A stretch of DNA of 64,000 nucleotides from Blepharisma stoltei (lineage: Eukaryota; Ciliophora; Heterotrichea; Heterotrichida; Blepharismidae): NCBI GenBank assembly GCA_914767885.1, contig CAJZBQ010000056.1, positions 620,001 to 684,000 of the forward strand, given 5' to 3'. A model generated the notes under the pieces. It was not told the origin of the DNA and made no database searches. It saw only the letters and a program-made list of their open reading frames with translations. This document shows positions 45,772 through 56,759 of this stretch, one piece after another. The position numbers were made by a program, and so were the translations under genes. Numbering within the stretch: position 1 is the first letter of the stretch; every line of letters begins with the position of its first letter.

Positions 45772-48700
45772 TTAAAAGTCACTATCTTTATCTGTCAAGA
45801 TAGATTTCTTAAAGGAAGGGAATTCTGATTTATTTCCAGTTGTAGGAGTTTCATTTGTAGTATTCCTTGCCCTAGAAAAAGGGTCTTGGTAAGAGTTCGT
45901 AGAAGATGATGAAAAGTTATCTTGCCTAACGTTCCTTTTTGAAGGATCTTCATAGGTCGGAGATTTTGCGTGATGGAGATCACTTTGGTACTTTTGTGAT
46001 GAATCAGCGAGAGCATGGTGCGTTTTTGGCTTACTGTCATCCTCCTTTTCGAAATCATCATCATACTCATCATGTGCAGCTTTAGTTAATTTATCAAAAT
46101 TTGATTTCTCTTCTTGTTTTGGAGTACTTTTGCTATAGGGTTCATATGTAGGCACACTGAGAGAACTTTTTTCTTCAAGTATGGAAACTGGCTTCTTTAT
46201 ATTTTTATCTTGATAATCTTGCCCTGTGGTAGGTCTCAAAGGATTTTTATCTTGTGTGTCATATTTTGAAGTAAGATTATGACCATATCCTTGATCGCCA
46301 ACTGTTGGTCCAGCCTTATAGTTATCAGTTCTAATGACATTATTTGTTTGGCTTCCTTCTATGCCAGCAACTCTTGTGAGTACTTCTTTCAATTTTTCAT
46401 CGTTTGTATAATCTAAAGCAGACTTCCCCGATCTATCCTGCTCTTCAGTTCTTGCTCCTAAATCTAATAAAAATTTAATCATTAAAATTTGCTTTCTCTT
46501 AAAATCCTCAATCTCTTTTGAGCTTTTATTTTTTTGCAAAGCCAACTTTCCGACATCTTTTATTTGCCTATTTTCCTTTTCTTTTTTTAGCCTGAATTTC
46601 TCAAAAGCTTTGACAGCGAAAATAAGCGGAGTGCCATAGTCATGAGCTGATGGCTTAAAAGGGTCATCACCTCTTCTGAGCAATCTTCTTGCCATATCAA
46701 GATCTCCAGTTGCAGCAGCTGTTCACATGGTGTTAAAAGCGTCCCTTGTCGCAACATCAGATGTTATCTCAATTGCAAGCTTATTTTGCGTATTTTTCAT
46801 TTGGACTAATTTCCCATGGTCAATATCCCATGCCACCTGGTCTAGCACAAATCGGACCTCGGGACCCCCACCCCCACCCCATATACATAGCTTTTTGTAG
46901 AATATTTAATAGTTTAAGCCTAAGTGAAGGAACTAAAGTTTTATACTCTAAACTATAGCTCATACCCCTTTATAGATCCCTTTATCGAGCAAAGTGTACT
47001 TGACTATTGAAAGACCAAAACAGACTCTCTCAAAGAGATGAGCTCAATCTCTATATCAGAAAGTTCTAAAAAGTGGCATGCCAAAAAATAGTGGCAAGTG
47101 TGAAAAAAGTTGGTAGCAAACACGCAAATTTTTAAAATGGCTTTATTAATAAAATAATTTAAAACTTAACATACCCAATTAGACTGGAATTGATTAATAA
47201 TTAAAAATCTTATTTTTCAGGCCTTAATTAATGATAATTATAATAATAAATGCTACATATAAATTTTAATAGATTTAATATTTTTGGTTATTTGTTTATG
47301 TAAAAAGTGCTTGAGATAAAATTTATAGAAATGAGTTTAAAAATGCAAGTGGGGAACTTCCCGAGTAAACGGTTGTATAGATCTTCAAGTGCTATAACCC
47401 CAGTAAGCATATCAATCAAAAACTCGAGTAGGATCCTGACTTAAGTGATTATAAAGATGGAGTCCATTATGAAATAAATTGTCAAAAGTGAAAATGCAAA
47501 GGGGGAACTTCCCGAGTAAACGGTTGTATAGATCTCCAAGCGTTATAACTCCAGTAAGCATATCGTGCAAAAACTCCAGTAGGATTTTGATTTAACTCCC
47601 TCCCTTTAAATTGGACCAAATATTTGTTCCAATTTAAAAGAAGGGTTTAAGAAAATTTTTATAAAACAAATCAATATAAAATTTATATAAACAAAATCAA
47701 TATAAAATTCTTATAAAAAAATTAAAAAATGTGTCGAATTAGATTAATAAATTTCTAGAAAATTTATCGATCAAAGTGTTAATTTTGTTTAATTAAGTGG
47801 CTATTTATACTCTTTTGCTAAAATAAAGAAGAAATAAAGTAAATTTTCAATTTTTGTAAAGAATTCGCATTAAATTTTTATCAAAATTATTTAAAATAAA
47901 AAATATAATCCCTTGGCTTAATTTCTTATGGCAGTTATACACACTATTTTCATATAAAATTTAAATTATTAATTTGGCGCACTAAAATCTGCGTTTTGAA
48001 ACGTATATTTGGTTTCTAAAATAATAAATTCAAATAACATCATATGCATGATAAGAAATAAATGCAATAAATTATATTTTTTGTTGAAAAATTTTTAAAA
48101 ATAAAATTAAATTTTTAAAAATATAGCAATTAAAGATAATAAATGTATTTAAATAAAAAGCTCTTTATGTTCTTTTCTTTAAAAAAGAGCAAGATATAAC
48201 TAAATTTTTAATTTTAGTTAAGAAGAAACATTTAACTTATACCGAAACTTTTTACATAAAAATTATGATTTTTATCTATAAAATTTTTTATTATAAAATT
48301 GAATTTTGTTTCAATTTAAGCGATTATAAAGATAGAGTCAAGTATGGAAGAAATTGCACCTGAACTTTTAAATTGAGAATGCAAAGGAGGAACTTCTTGA
48401 GTAAACGGTTGCATAGATCTCCAAGTGCTATAACTCCAGTAAGCATATCAATCAAAACTCCAGTAGAATATTGACTTATGTAAATCCAAAGATAATCCAT
48501 AGTCAAATCTACATGTAGATATTATTTTATTAAATCAATTTAACGAAAGAGATGAATAATTAATTATCTTAAGTCTAATCGTATTTGCTTACCAACTTTT
48601 TTCACACTTGCCACTATTTTTTGGCATGCCACTTTTTAGAACTTTCTGATATAGAGATTGAGCTCATCTCTTTGAGAGAGTCTGTTTTGGTCTTTCAATA

Positions 48701-50743
48701 GTCAAGTACACTTTGCTCGATAAAGGGATCTATAAAGGGGTATGAGCTATAGCTTAGAGTATAAAACTTTAGTTCCTTCACTTAGGCTTAAAACTATTAA
48801 ATATTCTACAAAAAGCTATGTATATGGGGTGGGGGTGGGGGTGGGGGTGGGGGTGGGGGTGGGGGTGGGGGTGGGGGTGGGGGTGGGGGTGGGGGGTGGG
48901 GGGGGGTGGGGGTGGGGTGGGGGTGGGGGGGGGGGGTGGGGGTGGGGGTGGGGGTGGGGGGTGGGGGGGGGGTGGGGGGGGGGGGGGGGTGGGGGGGGGG
49001 GGGGGGGGGGTGGGGGTCCCGAGGTCCTATTTGTGCTGGACCAGCCACCAACTCAGAAACCACTCTGACTTGCTTATGAAAGCAAGCATAATGAAGGCAA
49101 GTTCATTTTCTTATATCCACTTCATATAAATCAGCATTATTCAGCAGCGCTTTAACGCTACTAAGAGACCCGTATTTAGCAGCAATCATCAGAGGCGTTC
49201 GCTTATTTTCATCTTTCGCGTTTATTTTTGCTCCTCTTTCTAACAGAAGATTGATCAAAGAAGGATGATCATGCTTGGCAGCTAAATGAAGAGGGGTATA
49301 ATAGTTTTGAGAAATAGCGTTGACATCATAGTTGTTGCTTATGAGGGTTTCAGCATTTTCTAAACTTCCTTCGATGCAAGCATAATGCAAAGGTGTATAC
49401 ATGTTTCACTCGTGAATGTTTGGATCTGCTTGGCATTGCAGAACAGCCTCTAGGACTGGCTTTTCTTTAGAGACTGCTTTGTGCACAGAGCTCACTAGAA
49501 ATTCTGTGTTGGAGATATTAACATCATATCCTGACCTGATTAAGTGCATGAACGCATTGGTATTTCCTTGAATAGCAGTTTCCTCCAAAGATGATAAATA
49601 TTTCATCACAAGCTTAGTGCTTGACAGGAATAGTGCTGTCTTCCCATCAATATCAAGCAAGCTTTTATCTGCCCCTTTCTTAATCAAGACCTTAACAATA
49701 TTACAGTCACCGCTATAAGCAGCAATATGCAAAGGCGTATGCCCATTCCTATCTTGTGTGTTGATCGCTGTCTTTACAATTGCTTTAAAATCGCTTTGGA
49801 ATTTATTATAGCTCTGCTGAAAAACTTGGGGTGGCAAAATTCTTTTTACTTCATCAATAACATTCATATAGCGCTTAGGGTCGATTTTCCTCTCTGGCCT
49901 CCATTCTAGCTCTTGGATTTTATCAAAAGTATCTATACTTTCTGAATGAAAAAAAATCCTTATTTATTAACCTTCATCCTGCTTACTATTTGAAAATAGG
50001 ACACTGCAGAGAGTAGAAATGCTTATATTCACTCTAATTGGGTATAAAAATTTATCATGACCTTCTATACCTTTGCTATTAATAAAGGTTTCAAGAGTCT
50101 TAGAGCACCACGAAAATTTTGAAAGTGCTGCATAATGAAGAGGGTTTCTTTGATTAGTGTCGTATTGTGATAAGATATAACGATAAATATCACAAATCCC
50201 TGTAAAATATTCTGCAAGGTGTCTTTCGAGCTCCACGTTAAAAAAAGTTTTGCTTTCTAGAATTTTGAGATCTGCTTCATAACTGGCAGTTAGCATTGTA
50301 TTGACTGTGTTTTGCAGATTCACAGTGCTCATCCCAAAAGTGTTTTTCATTCGGATCAGTGTTTCGAAAAGGGTTTTCTTGAGTTCATGCCGCTTATAGT
50401 TCAAAATAAGCAAGGCAACATTTATATTGCCTTTATATGCGATTGAATGAAAGCAGTTCTGGCCATCATTATCAACAGTGAAAGGGTTAGCTCCATAGGA
50501 CAAAAGATATAAAGATAGATTTTGAAGATCCAAATATGAGCTGTAATGTAAAAGTGTGCGTCCTCCATTATCTCTTGCATTAATAAAATTGGTGATCTCT
50601 GTAGTGGTTGATTCTTCGAAAGCTTTGTGAATCAGACTTAATTTGCCTGAAGCAACAATAGGAAATGGATCTACTTGTAAAGACTCCACCCCAGAATCCT
50701 TTGGCTTAGGGAAGTTAATAACAATTTTGTCTGGAGGAATCAT
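45772..50743 (-). CDS. Ankyrin-repeat protein, interrupted by a 2.2-kb TIR element
   Basis: About 909 residues once 46838-49049 and a 30-nt GT..CAG candidate intron (about 49939-49968) are removed. Ankyrin repeats are spread through residues 60-600 (GRTLLHYSSYLD, GHTPLHIAAYSGD, YTPLHLAAKHDH, KRTPLMIAAKYGS). A disordered Ser/Asp/Lys-rich tail follows. The insert falls between SELVA and WDIDHGK, and joining at GGTGGC restores frame. The two TAA codons near 49961-49969 are in frame on both sides, so a short intron or tiny IES must exist there. Confidence 0.85.
46838..49049. mobile_element. Long-TIR element with G-rich terminal array, 2.2 kb
   Basis: Arms of about 270 bp (46838-47110, and the complement ending at 49043) begin TGGTCTAGCACAAAT. 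The flanking duplication is GCCACC (46832-46837, 49044-49049), six bp without TA. Internally a block near AACTTCCCGAGTAAACGGTT repeats at about 47350, 47500 and 48390, and a second AT-rich insert (about 47595-48320) seems nested. No transposase ORF. Confidence 0.88.
48828..49018 (+). repeat. GGGGTG microsatellite, about 190 bp
   Basis: Runs of GGGGTG decaying into long G tracts, inside the right arm of the TIR element. The left arm has only three CCCCCA units at the same place (46863-46878), so the array expanded on one side. Strong G-quadruplex potential. Confidence 0.95.
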
Positions 50744-50783
50744 TTTTAAATTTTATTTCAAATATATTAATTGTAATTTCTTA

Positions 50784-51157
50784 TTCCCCCCCTCCGTGAG
50801 TTTAACAAAACCATTAGAAAAAAATCGCTATTTTTTGCCCAAAAACCTACCCTCCGTGAGTGAAAAAAAAAATTTTAATGAAAAAAATTTTTATATATAA
50901 GTGATAATTAGTATAATGAAATCTAGAGCTAATTCTGTTTAATTTTAATTTTAAACAAATTGTGTTTTAAAAACATAAATTTTTAAATTAAATTAATATT
51001 TGCTTCCCAATTTTCGCAAATTAGGATTTTTTTAAATTTTTGAAAAATAATTTTTCTATAAAAATTTATATATAAATTTTTTTTTTAAAAAAAAAAATTA
51101 ACCCCCCTCCGTGAGTGAACAAAAGAATTTTGTTCACTCACGGAGGGGGGAGAATTA
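50784..51157 (-). mobile_element. MITE copy 7 (reverse orientation, intergenic)
   Basis: TTA flanks. The left side now shows the two direct CTCCGTGAG blocks and the AAAACCATTAGAAAAA motif; the right side shows the perfect palindrome. Lies between the divergent starts of the ankyrin and coiled-coil genes. Confidence 0.92.
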
Positions 51158-51254
51158 GTTTAAGAAATTGCAAATTTTGCACCATGCTAGTTAAGTAAAA
51201 TTGCTGATATGCCAGTTATTGCATTTTATTCTGAATATAAAGAGCCTTAAAATA

Positions 51255-52055
51255 ATGTCTGATTCCAGTTTCGAAGAATCTATTCAAGAAGCAGCTTTAA
51301 ACTATTTTTCTAATCAAGATGCTGCCTCAAATCTTGATGATTTATCCAGCTCCAACATTGAAAGGTATTGCTAACTTAGCGATCTTCTTCAAGATCAACT
51401 AATAAGAATTCATTCTCAATTAGTTTCATATAAAAACCAGGAAGAATCGTTCACAAACAACATCAAAAAGCTGCAAAAAGAACTTATGCAGCTTAATCAG
51501 CAAATTTCGAATTCAATTCACGAAAGAGACGAAGCACTTAAACTGAAATCAGATGAGCTTTCGAGAATAAAGGAATCCGAACAGTACCAAAAGCTTCAAG
51601 ACGAGAAAGTTGGCATAGAAAACCAAATAGTTAGATATAAAATTGGTCAAGCAAACGTAAAAACTGAAATGGAAGAAGTAAAAGACCAAATCCTTGGAAT
51701 GCAAAATTTCATCAAATTAAGAGATAACGAAATTAAAAACCTCAACAGAGAATATGAAAAAATCAGCAGAGAAAGAGACGCGCTTCTACAAAAATTCAAT
51801 GGGCAGGCATCACATGAGATAAGAAAAGCAAAAACTGATGTTTCAAGGAGGTCTGATAGCTCGCGTGATGGGTACTCAATGAAAAAAGACATCAAGCCTT
51901 TCCCAAACAGTTCTTTTAGCTTCAATATTGGATTCAATTCTTCATCGCGTCGAGGAACAGCATCTCTTAATTCATCAGCGATAAACAGTGACGGGACTTC
52001 TAGAAACTCTAATCGGTCACTTAATTCATCAGCTTTGGACTCTAACGTGTATTAA
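51255..52055 (+). CDS. Coiled-coil protein, 261 aa
   Basis: ATG 51255 with a 15-nt intron at 51365-51379 (GTATTG..CTTAG). Residues 40-190 form a strong coiled coil. The tail is Ser/Asn/Arg-rich with repeated SLNSSA. No family recognised; a cytoskeletal role is plausible. Confidence 0.8.
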
Positions 52056-52087
52056 TAACTTGTTGATAGCGTTTATAAATTTACTGA

Positions 52088-52812
52088 CTCCCCCCCCTCC
52101 GTGAGTGAACAAAACAATTTTGTTCACTCACGGAGGGGGGTTAATTTATTTTTTTTAAAAAATTTATAAGGACCCCCCCCCCCCTCATTTGTCCAATTAT
52201 CTAGTCTTTTATCATTTGCCCATTTTTTCTAGTTTTTTTTTTATAGGAAAAAAAAAATTTTTTAGGACCTCAATTGTCCAATTTTCTAGTCAAAATTTTG
52301 ATAGAGAAAAAAAATTTTCAGGACCTCAATTGTCTCATTTTCTAGTTTTTTTAAAGTAAAAAACTAGAATTTAGGGCATTCGAAAAAATGCAAAAAAGAC
52401 TAGAAAATTGGATAAATCATTTTTGACTAGATTTTAGGACAAATGAGGTCCTGAAAAAAAAAATTTCTTATAAAAAAAAGACTAGAAAATTCGACAAATG
52501 AGGGGGGGTCCTGATATAAATTTTATAAAAAATATTGTTTTCGAAATTTAAAAAAATCTAATTCGCAAAAATTGGAAAGCAAAAATTAATTTAATTTATA
52601 AAATTTATATTTTAAAAAGCAATTCGTTTGAAATTAAACAGAAATTAGCTCTAGATTTCATTATACTAATTATCATTTATATATCAAAATTTTTTTCCAT
52701 AAAAATTTTTTCTATTAAAAAAAATTTTGTTCACTCACGGAGGGTGGGTTTTTTGGCAAAAAATAGCGATTTTTCTAATATTTTTGTTCACTCACGGAGG
52801 GGGGGGGAGTGA
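52088..52812 (+). mobile_element. MITE copy 8 with a nested second element
   Basis: Outer family ends are intact but flanked by TGA on both sides, a 3-bp duplication. At about 52169-52514 a different inverted-repeat element is inserted within the body. Fills the 52056-52850 intergenic gap. Confidence 0.88.
52169..52514. mobile_element. Nested palindrome with GGACCCCCC...TCATTTGTC ends
   Basis: Ends AGGACCCCCCC..CTCATTTGTC and the complementary GACAAATGAGGGGGGGTCCT, with repeated CTAGAAAATT/GGACAAAT units inside. TA-flanked, interrupting MITE copy 8. Confidence 0.8.
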
Positions 52813-52850
52813 GGACATTTAATTTAGCACAAATAATATTGAAGTTTAGT

Positions 52851-54581
52851 TTAATGAAGTTCATTGCGCATAAATTTGACCGCATCGAAGAAATAAGCTT
52901 TTAGTGAGTTTCCTTTCCATTGCCTCTGTCCTATCAAGCTGGATGCTCTTACTGCAGAGCTGACGTCTATGTATTCCACATATACTTTTCCAATGCAACG
53001 CTCAGAGTACCCTTCTGATTGTCGAGGGATAATGAGAGAAATTACAGTCCCGTATTTTGAGACTTCACTCATAACGTCATCATAAAGCTTTGTCAGTTCT
53101 GAGTCTTCCATGTGTCCTGCAGAATCAGCCATTCCTTCAATGCAGACTATATTTGTAGATCCTTCTGGGTGGATTAAATAATTCAAAGAGGGGAAAAGAT
53201 TTCCTGTTATGCATGGTAATCCCCCGAGCCCAGATATGTCTTCGTATGATCTATGATCATATTCTAATCCAGGAGGCCCAACACCAGAAGCCATCAAATC
53301 TCGTTCACGTTTGGCTCTTTCTTGAGCAACTTCTTTGGCTCTGTGCTGCAAAACTTCAATGGTTTGCTTTGCCCTTATAAATTCAGCTACACTTATGGGT
53401 CTGTTTCTAAACATAATAGTTTCAAAATTAGGCTGAATGCACCCTCCTGGGTACTGAGTAATTAGTGAAAAATCAGGACCTTCACCTCTATAGATTCCTA
53501 ACTCTCCCTCATTCATTAGCGACCAAAAAAATTTGTTAATTTTTAAAACATCCCAATTCAAAATAATTTTAAAGACATTGAATTGATTTGTAAAATTTAT
53601 GTTTAAAAGTAATTTGTCAAAATTAGCTAGAGATTTCATTATATTAACTATTACTTATATATCGAAAATTTTTTATTCGCTCACAGAGGGTGGGCTTTTA
53701 ACCAAAAATATGGATTTTTCCAATGTTTTTGTTTGCTCACTGAGGGGGAGTAACGATGTTTCAACTAATTCTTGCTCATATTGATTACTAATCACTTTTC
53801 TTACAAGCAGAGTTTTCCCTCTCAGCTCCTTTCCATTTAGAGCCAAGCTGGCACGCTCAGCCTCAGACTGGTTTACATACTCACAAAATGCATAGCCTAG
53901 CGACTGAAGCTCCTCTGGCTCTTTCATAAGACAAAAAGCCTTCAATGGGCCAAATGCTTGCATTATTTCTTTAATGTGCTCTTCATGCAAATCTTTATTG
54001 AGACCGCCAATCAGAATTTTGTTCATTTCATCGTCAACAAAAGGTGATATCAGTCCGACTTTATTTAAATTCACCCTTGGGACAACCACATCAACCTTAA
54101 TATCTTTATTATAGAAATCAGCAGGACGTCTAATTACAAGTCTTCGATTATCGTGCTCTAAGCCATCTAGTGTTAACGCTGCCTCTGTTTCTTCGAGAGA
54201 ACGGAACTCAAGATACATGCAACTAAATTGAGGCAGATAAAAGGAACAAGTGATTGGGTCACCTGGCCTAATAATTCCTCCATAATCAATCAAAATTTTG
54301 CTTATGCGATCCCTCAATTTTTTTTCTTGTGTGTCCTTTGAGATGTTTCCAATATAAATTCTTCTTGCATGTCTTGTAGATACCAGATCAATTGGTAGGG
54401 GCTTTTGCTCTGTTTCATATGCAATCAAAGCTCTTTGGATCTCGATAGGTTGTGGAGGTCTGTCAAAATTAGAGATTCTTTGTCTTCGAGGTAGTGGGTT
54501 AGCAAAGACTTCACTCCTCCTATGACGATGCCGGTGTTTGTTGTGCTTGCTGCGAGATTCACTATCACTTCTCTTTCCCAT
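52851..54581 (-). CDS. U2AF large-subunit-like splicing factor
   Basis: 498 residues after removal of 53519-53752. An N-terminal Arg/Ser/His-rich region (HRHRHRRS) precedes RRM1 (RRIYIGNIS..MYLEFRS) and RRM2 (NKILIGGLN..GYAFCEYV). A U2AF-homology-type third RRM follows (TNIVCIEGM..GKVYVEYID). It matches U2AF65, which binds the polypyrimidine tract and recruits U2 snRNP; with 15-nt introns that contain no such tract, its role here is of interest. The insert joins at ETSL/MNEGE. Confidence 0.9.
53519..53752 (+). mobile_element. MITE/IES copy 9, in the U2AF-like gene
   Basis: TA at 53517-53518 and 53751-53752. The right side keeps TTCGCTCACAGAGGGTGG and the final GAGGGGGAG; the left arm is eroded. 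Length 234, excised in frame. Confidence 0.88.
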
Positions 54582-54749
54582 AATAATTATTAAATAAGTC
54601 AAGAATATGACGCCTTAAAAATGCAGTTTTTTGGTCACAGATTTAGTATCAAACGACTGTATTTCATTTTCAGAAGGTGCTAAAAAGCATTTAACTTATA
54701 TGAAAAGATAATGCTTTATAATAGTTTAGCTATCTGTTTTATAATATAA

Positions 54750-56680
54750 ATGGTGGACTTGAGAAAAGTAATTGGGATCATACTTCTCATCAACGTAGCG
54801 TTTCTACTATTTTTCCATAGTGCTGGAGCAACGTCAGAGACCCCAATAGTGTACCAGCAAACTCTTGCCCCATTGTTTGAAGATAAGAAGCCATGGCCAG
54901 TATTCTTATCTCCACAATGGGATGAGTATGAGTCTACTAGCAATTTCACTGGAACTTTTCAAAACTTGAAAAAAGACATGAACTACTGCACCAAAGTCAA
55001 GGAATTCCAAGACAAGTACCCACTTCCCTTTAAAGCTGATGGGCTGCCACCTCGAGAAAATAGGGTAGTTTATTGTGACTACTCCAAGTCTATGTTTGTA
55101 CACAAAGTGGTGGAAGAGAAATCAAGAACTGTTTTAACGAATCATTGGGCAGGAATAAAGGATGCTCCTGAAAAGGACGATTTGAGGCCTGATATCACGA
55201 TGTTTTTCCAATTAACTAGCAGCTGGCACAGAAACTTCAAAATTGGGTCTCAATTTCTCTGTCCTGGGCAGCTTTACAACCATATCCCTGGAAATGCGTA
55301 TTTGAATTTCAAGGATTTGACTGCTTTGACCATGAGGGAATATGGAAAATATTATGAAGGAAGAGAAAAATGCTTCAACCCATGGGAAGTCATGCCCCAC
55401 ACTTTAGTGCTTTTTGAGAAAGAACAATGTGAAGAGTTTGTGGAATCTTTAAAAAAGGATAAAAATCCTGATAAAATCAAGTGGATCTATAAGAAGTCTA
55501 GGTACAGTCACAATGGAAGCGGACTGCAAGTAGTTGATGCACAGATCGCTAAAGAATTATTAGAGCTATACTCCAAACCTCAAGGGTGTGAAAACAAGAA
55601 CGATAAATACCTTGCGCAGAAATATATTCCTAATCCTTTTCTCATAAACGGCAAAAAATTCGATTTCAGAGCTTATATGTTTATAGCCAGCACAGATCCT
55701 CTCATGATTTTATATCACGATGGCTTTTTAACTCTTCCACTGTGAGCGATCAAAAAATTTTTCTCATTCACTAGCAGCTAATTTTTTTGAATTTTATTTT
55801 CTTGAAATAAACAGTCTCCAATTCGCAAAATTGAAAAGTAAAGAATTATATAATTTGTAAAGTTTAAAATTCAGCAGAATTTACTATAATGTATTGGTAA
55901 TATTTTATTTTGCTTATTTATGGTAAATTGATTTTAAAATGTCAAAAAAATTTTGACATGCCATTATATATAAAACTGAGTCTATGGTATTTAAAATTTT
56001 TTTGGCATTTTAAAATCAATTTACCATAAATAAGCAAAATGAAATTTATGCAAGGGATTATAAAAATTTGTTATAGTTATCATTCGCATTAAAAAGTTTT
56101 TCACTCATCAGAGAGAATAAGAGTATCTATGGCAGACTATGATGAAGACTCCTCAAACCCAGCAGTTTATTTAACAAACACTCATATCACAGAAGACTAC
56201 TTAAAGTCTAAAAATATGACTCAGGATGATTACAACCAGTTCATGGAAGATCAAGGCTGGGACTTTGATCATTTTAACAGGTTTATGGTGAACAGCGGAC
56301 ATGTTGATAAGAACTGGATGAACGATTATGTTAAGAAATACATAAAATGGGCAATGTTCCATATAGTAAGAATGAACCTAGACCATCTACTGAGACACCC
56401 AGGAGTGTTCGAGATATATGGCTTAGATTTCTTATTAGACGAAGACTTTAAGCTGTGGTTCATTGAGTTGAACTTAACACCTTCTATTGCAGCCACCTCA
56501 AAAGAAAAAGAAAAAATCAACAAGAAATTCGTCAGCGACCAAATTGATTTGGAATATGCAAGACTCTATGGGGCTGATTTTGATAGCATTTTGAAAACAA
56601 CCAATTTCGAATGGGTTTATGATGGTAGGAAGCAAGAAATGGAGAGGTATCATGGCTTAATAACGCCAGATTGCGTTTAG
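54750..56680 (+). CDS. Tubulin-tyrosine-ligase-domain protein with N-terminal signal/anchor
   Basis: 511 residues after removal of 55731-56125. The N-terminus IGIILLINVAFLLFF is a signal peptide or membrane anchor. The TTL/ATP-grasp core shows KSRYSHNGSGLQVV, KYIPNPFLINGKKFDFRAY, DGFL..SSNPAVYLTNTH and LDFLLDEDFKLWFIELNLTPS. TTL-family enzymes ligate amino acids to tubulin or other tails, normally in the cytosol, so an N-terminal export or anchor signal is odd. Tubulin as substrate is not proven. Confidence 0.88.
55731..56125 (+). mobile_element. MITE/IES copy 10 with nested inverted repeat, in the TTL gene
   Basis: TA at 55729-55730 and 56124-56125. Family ends are ACTCTTCCACTGTGAGCG and TCACTCATCAGAGAG. 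A second inverted repeat (arms about 35 bp, TTTGCTTATTTATGGTAAAT) lies at about 55913-56041. Removal restores DGFLSMADYDEDSSNPAV. Confidence 0.9.
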
Positions 56681-56759
56681 GATTCATTATATTTTTAGGA
56701 TTAATCATTTAAAGTTTAGCTTATCTGTTTAAGATTCATAGATTATAGTATTTAGAGAA

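Noticed and set aside
48828-49018. A telomere or chromosome end
   Set aside because: The array is internal to an inverted-repeat element with coding DNA on both sides.
48806-49129. Poly-Gly/Trp and poly-Pro ORFs on both strands
   Set aside because: They are translations of the GGGGTG microsatellite inside an excised element.
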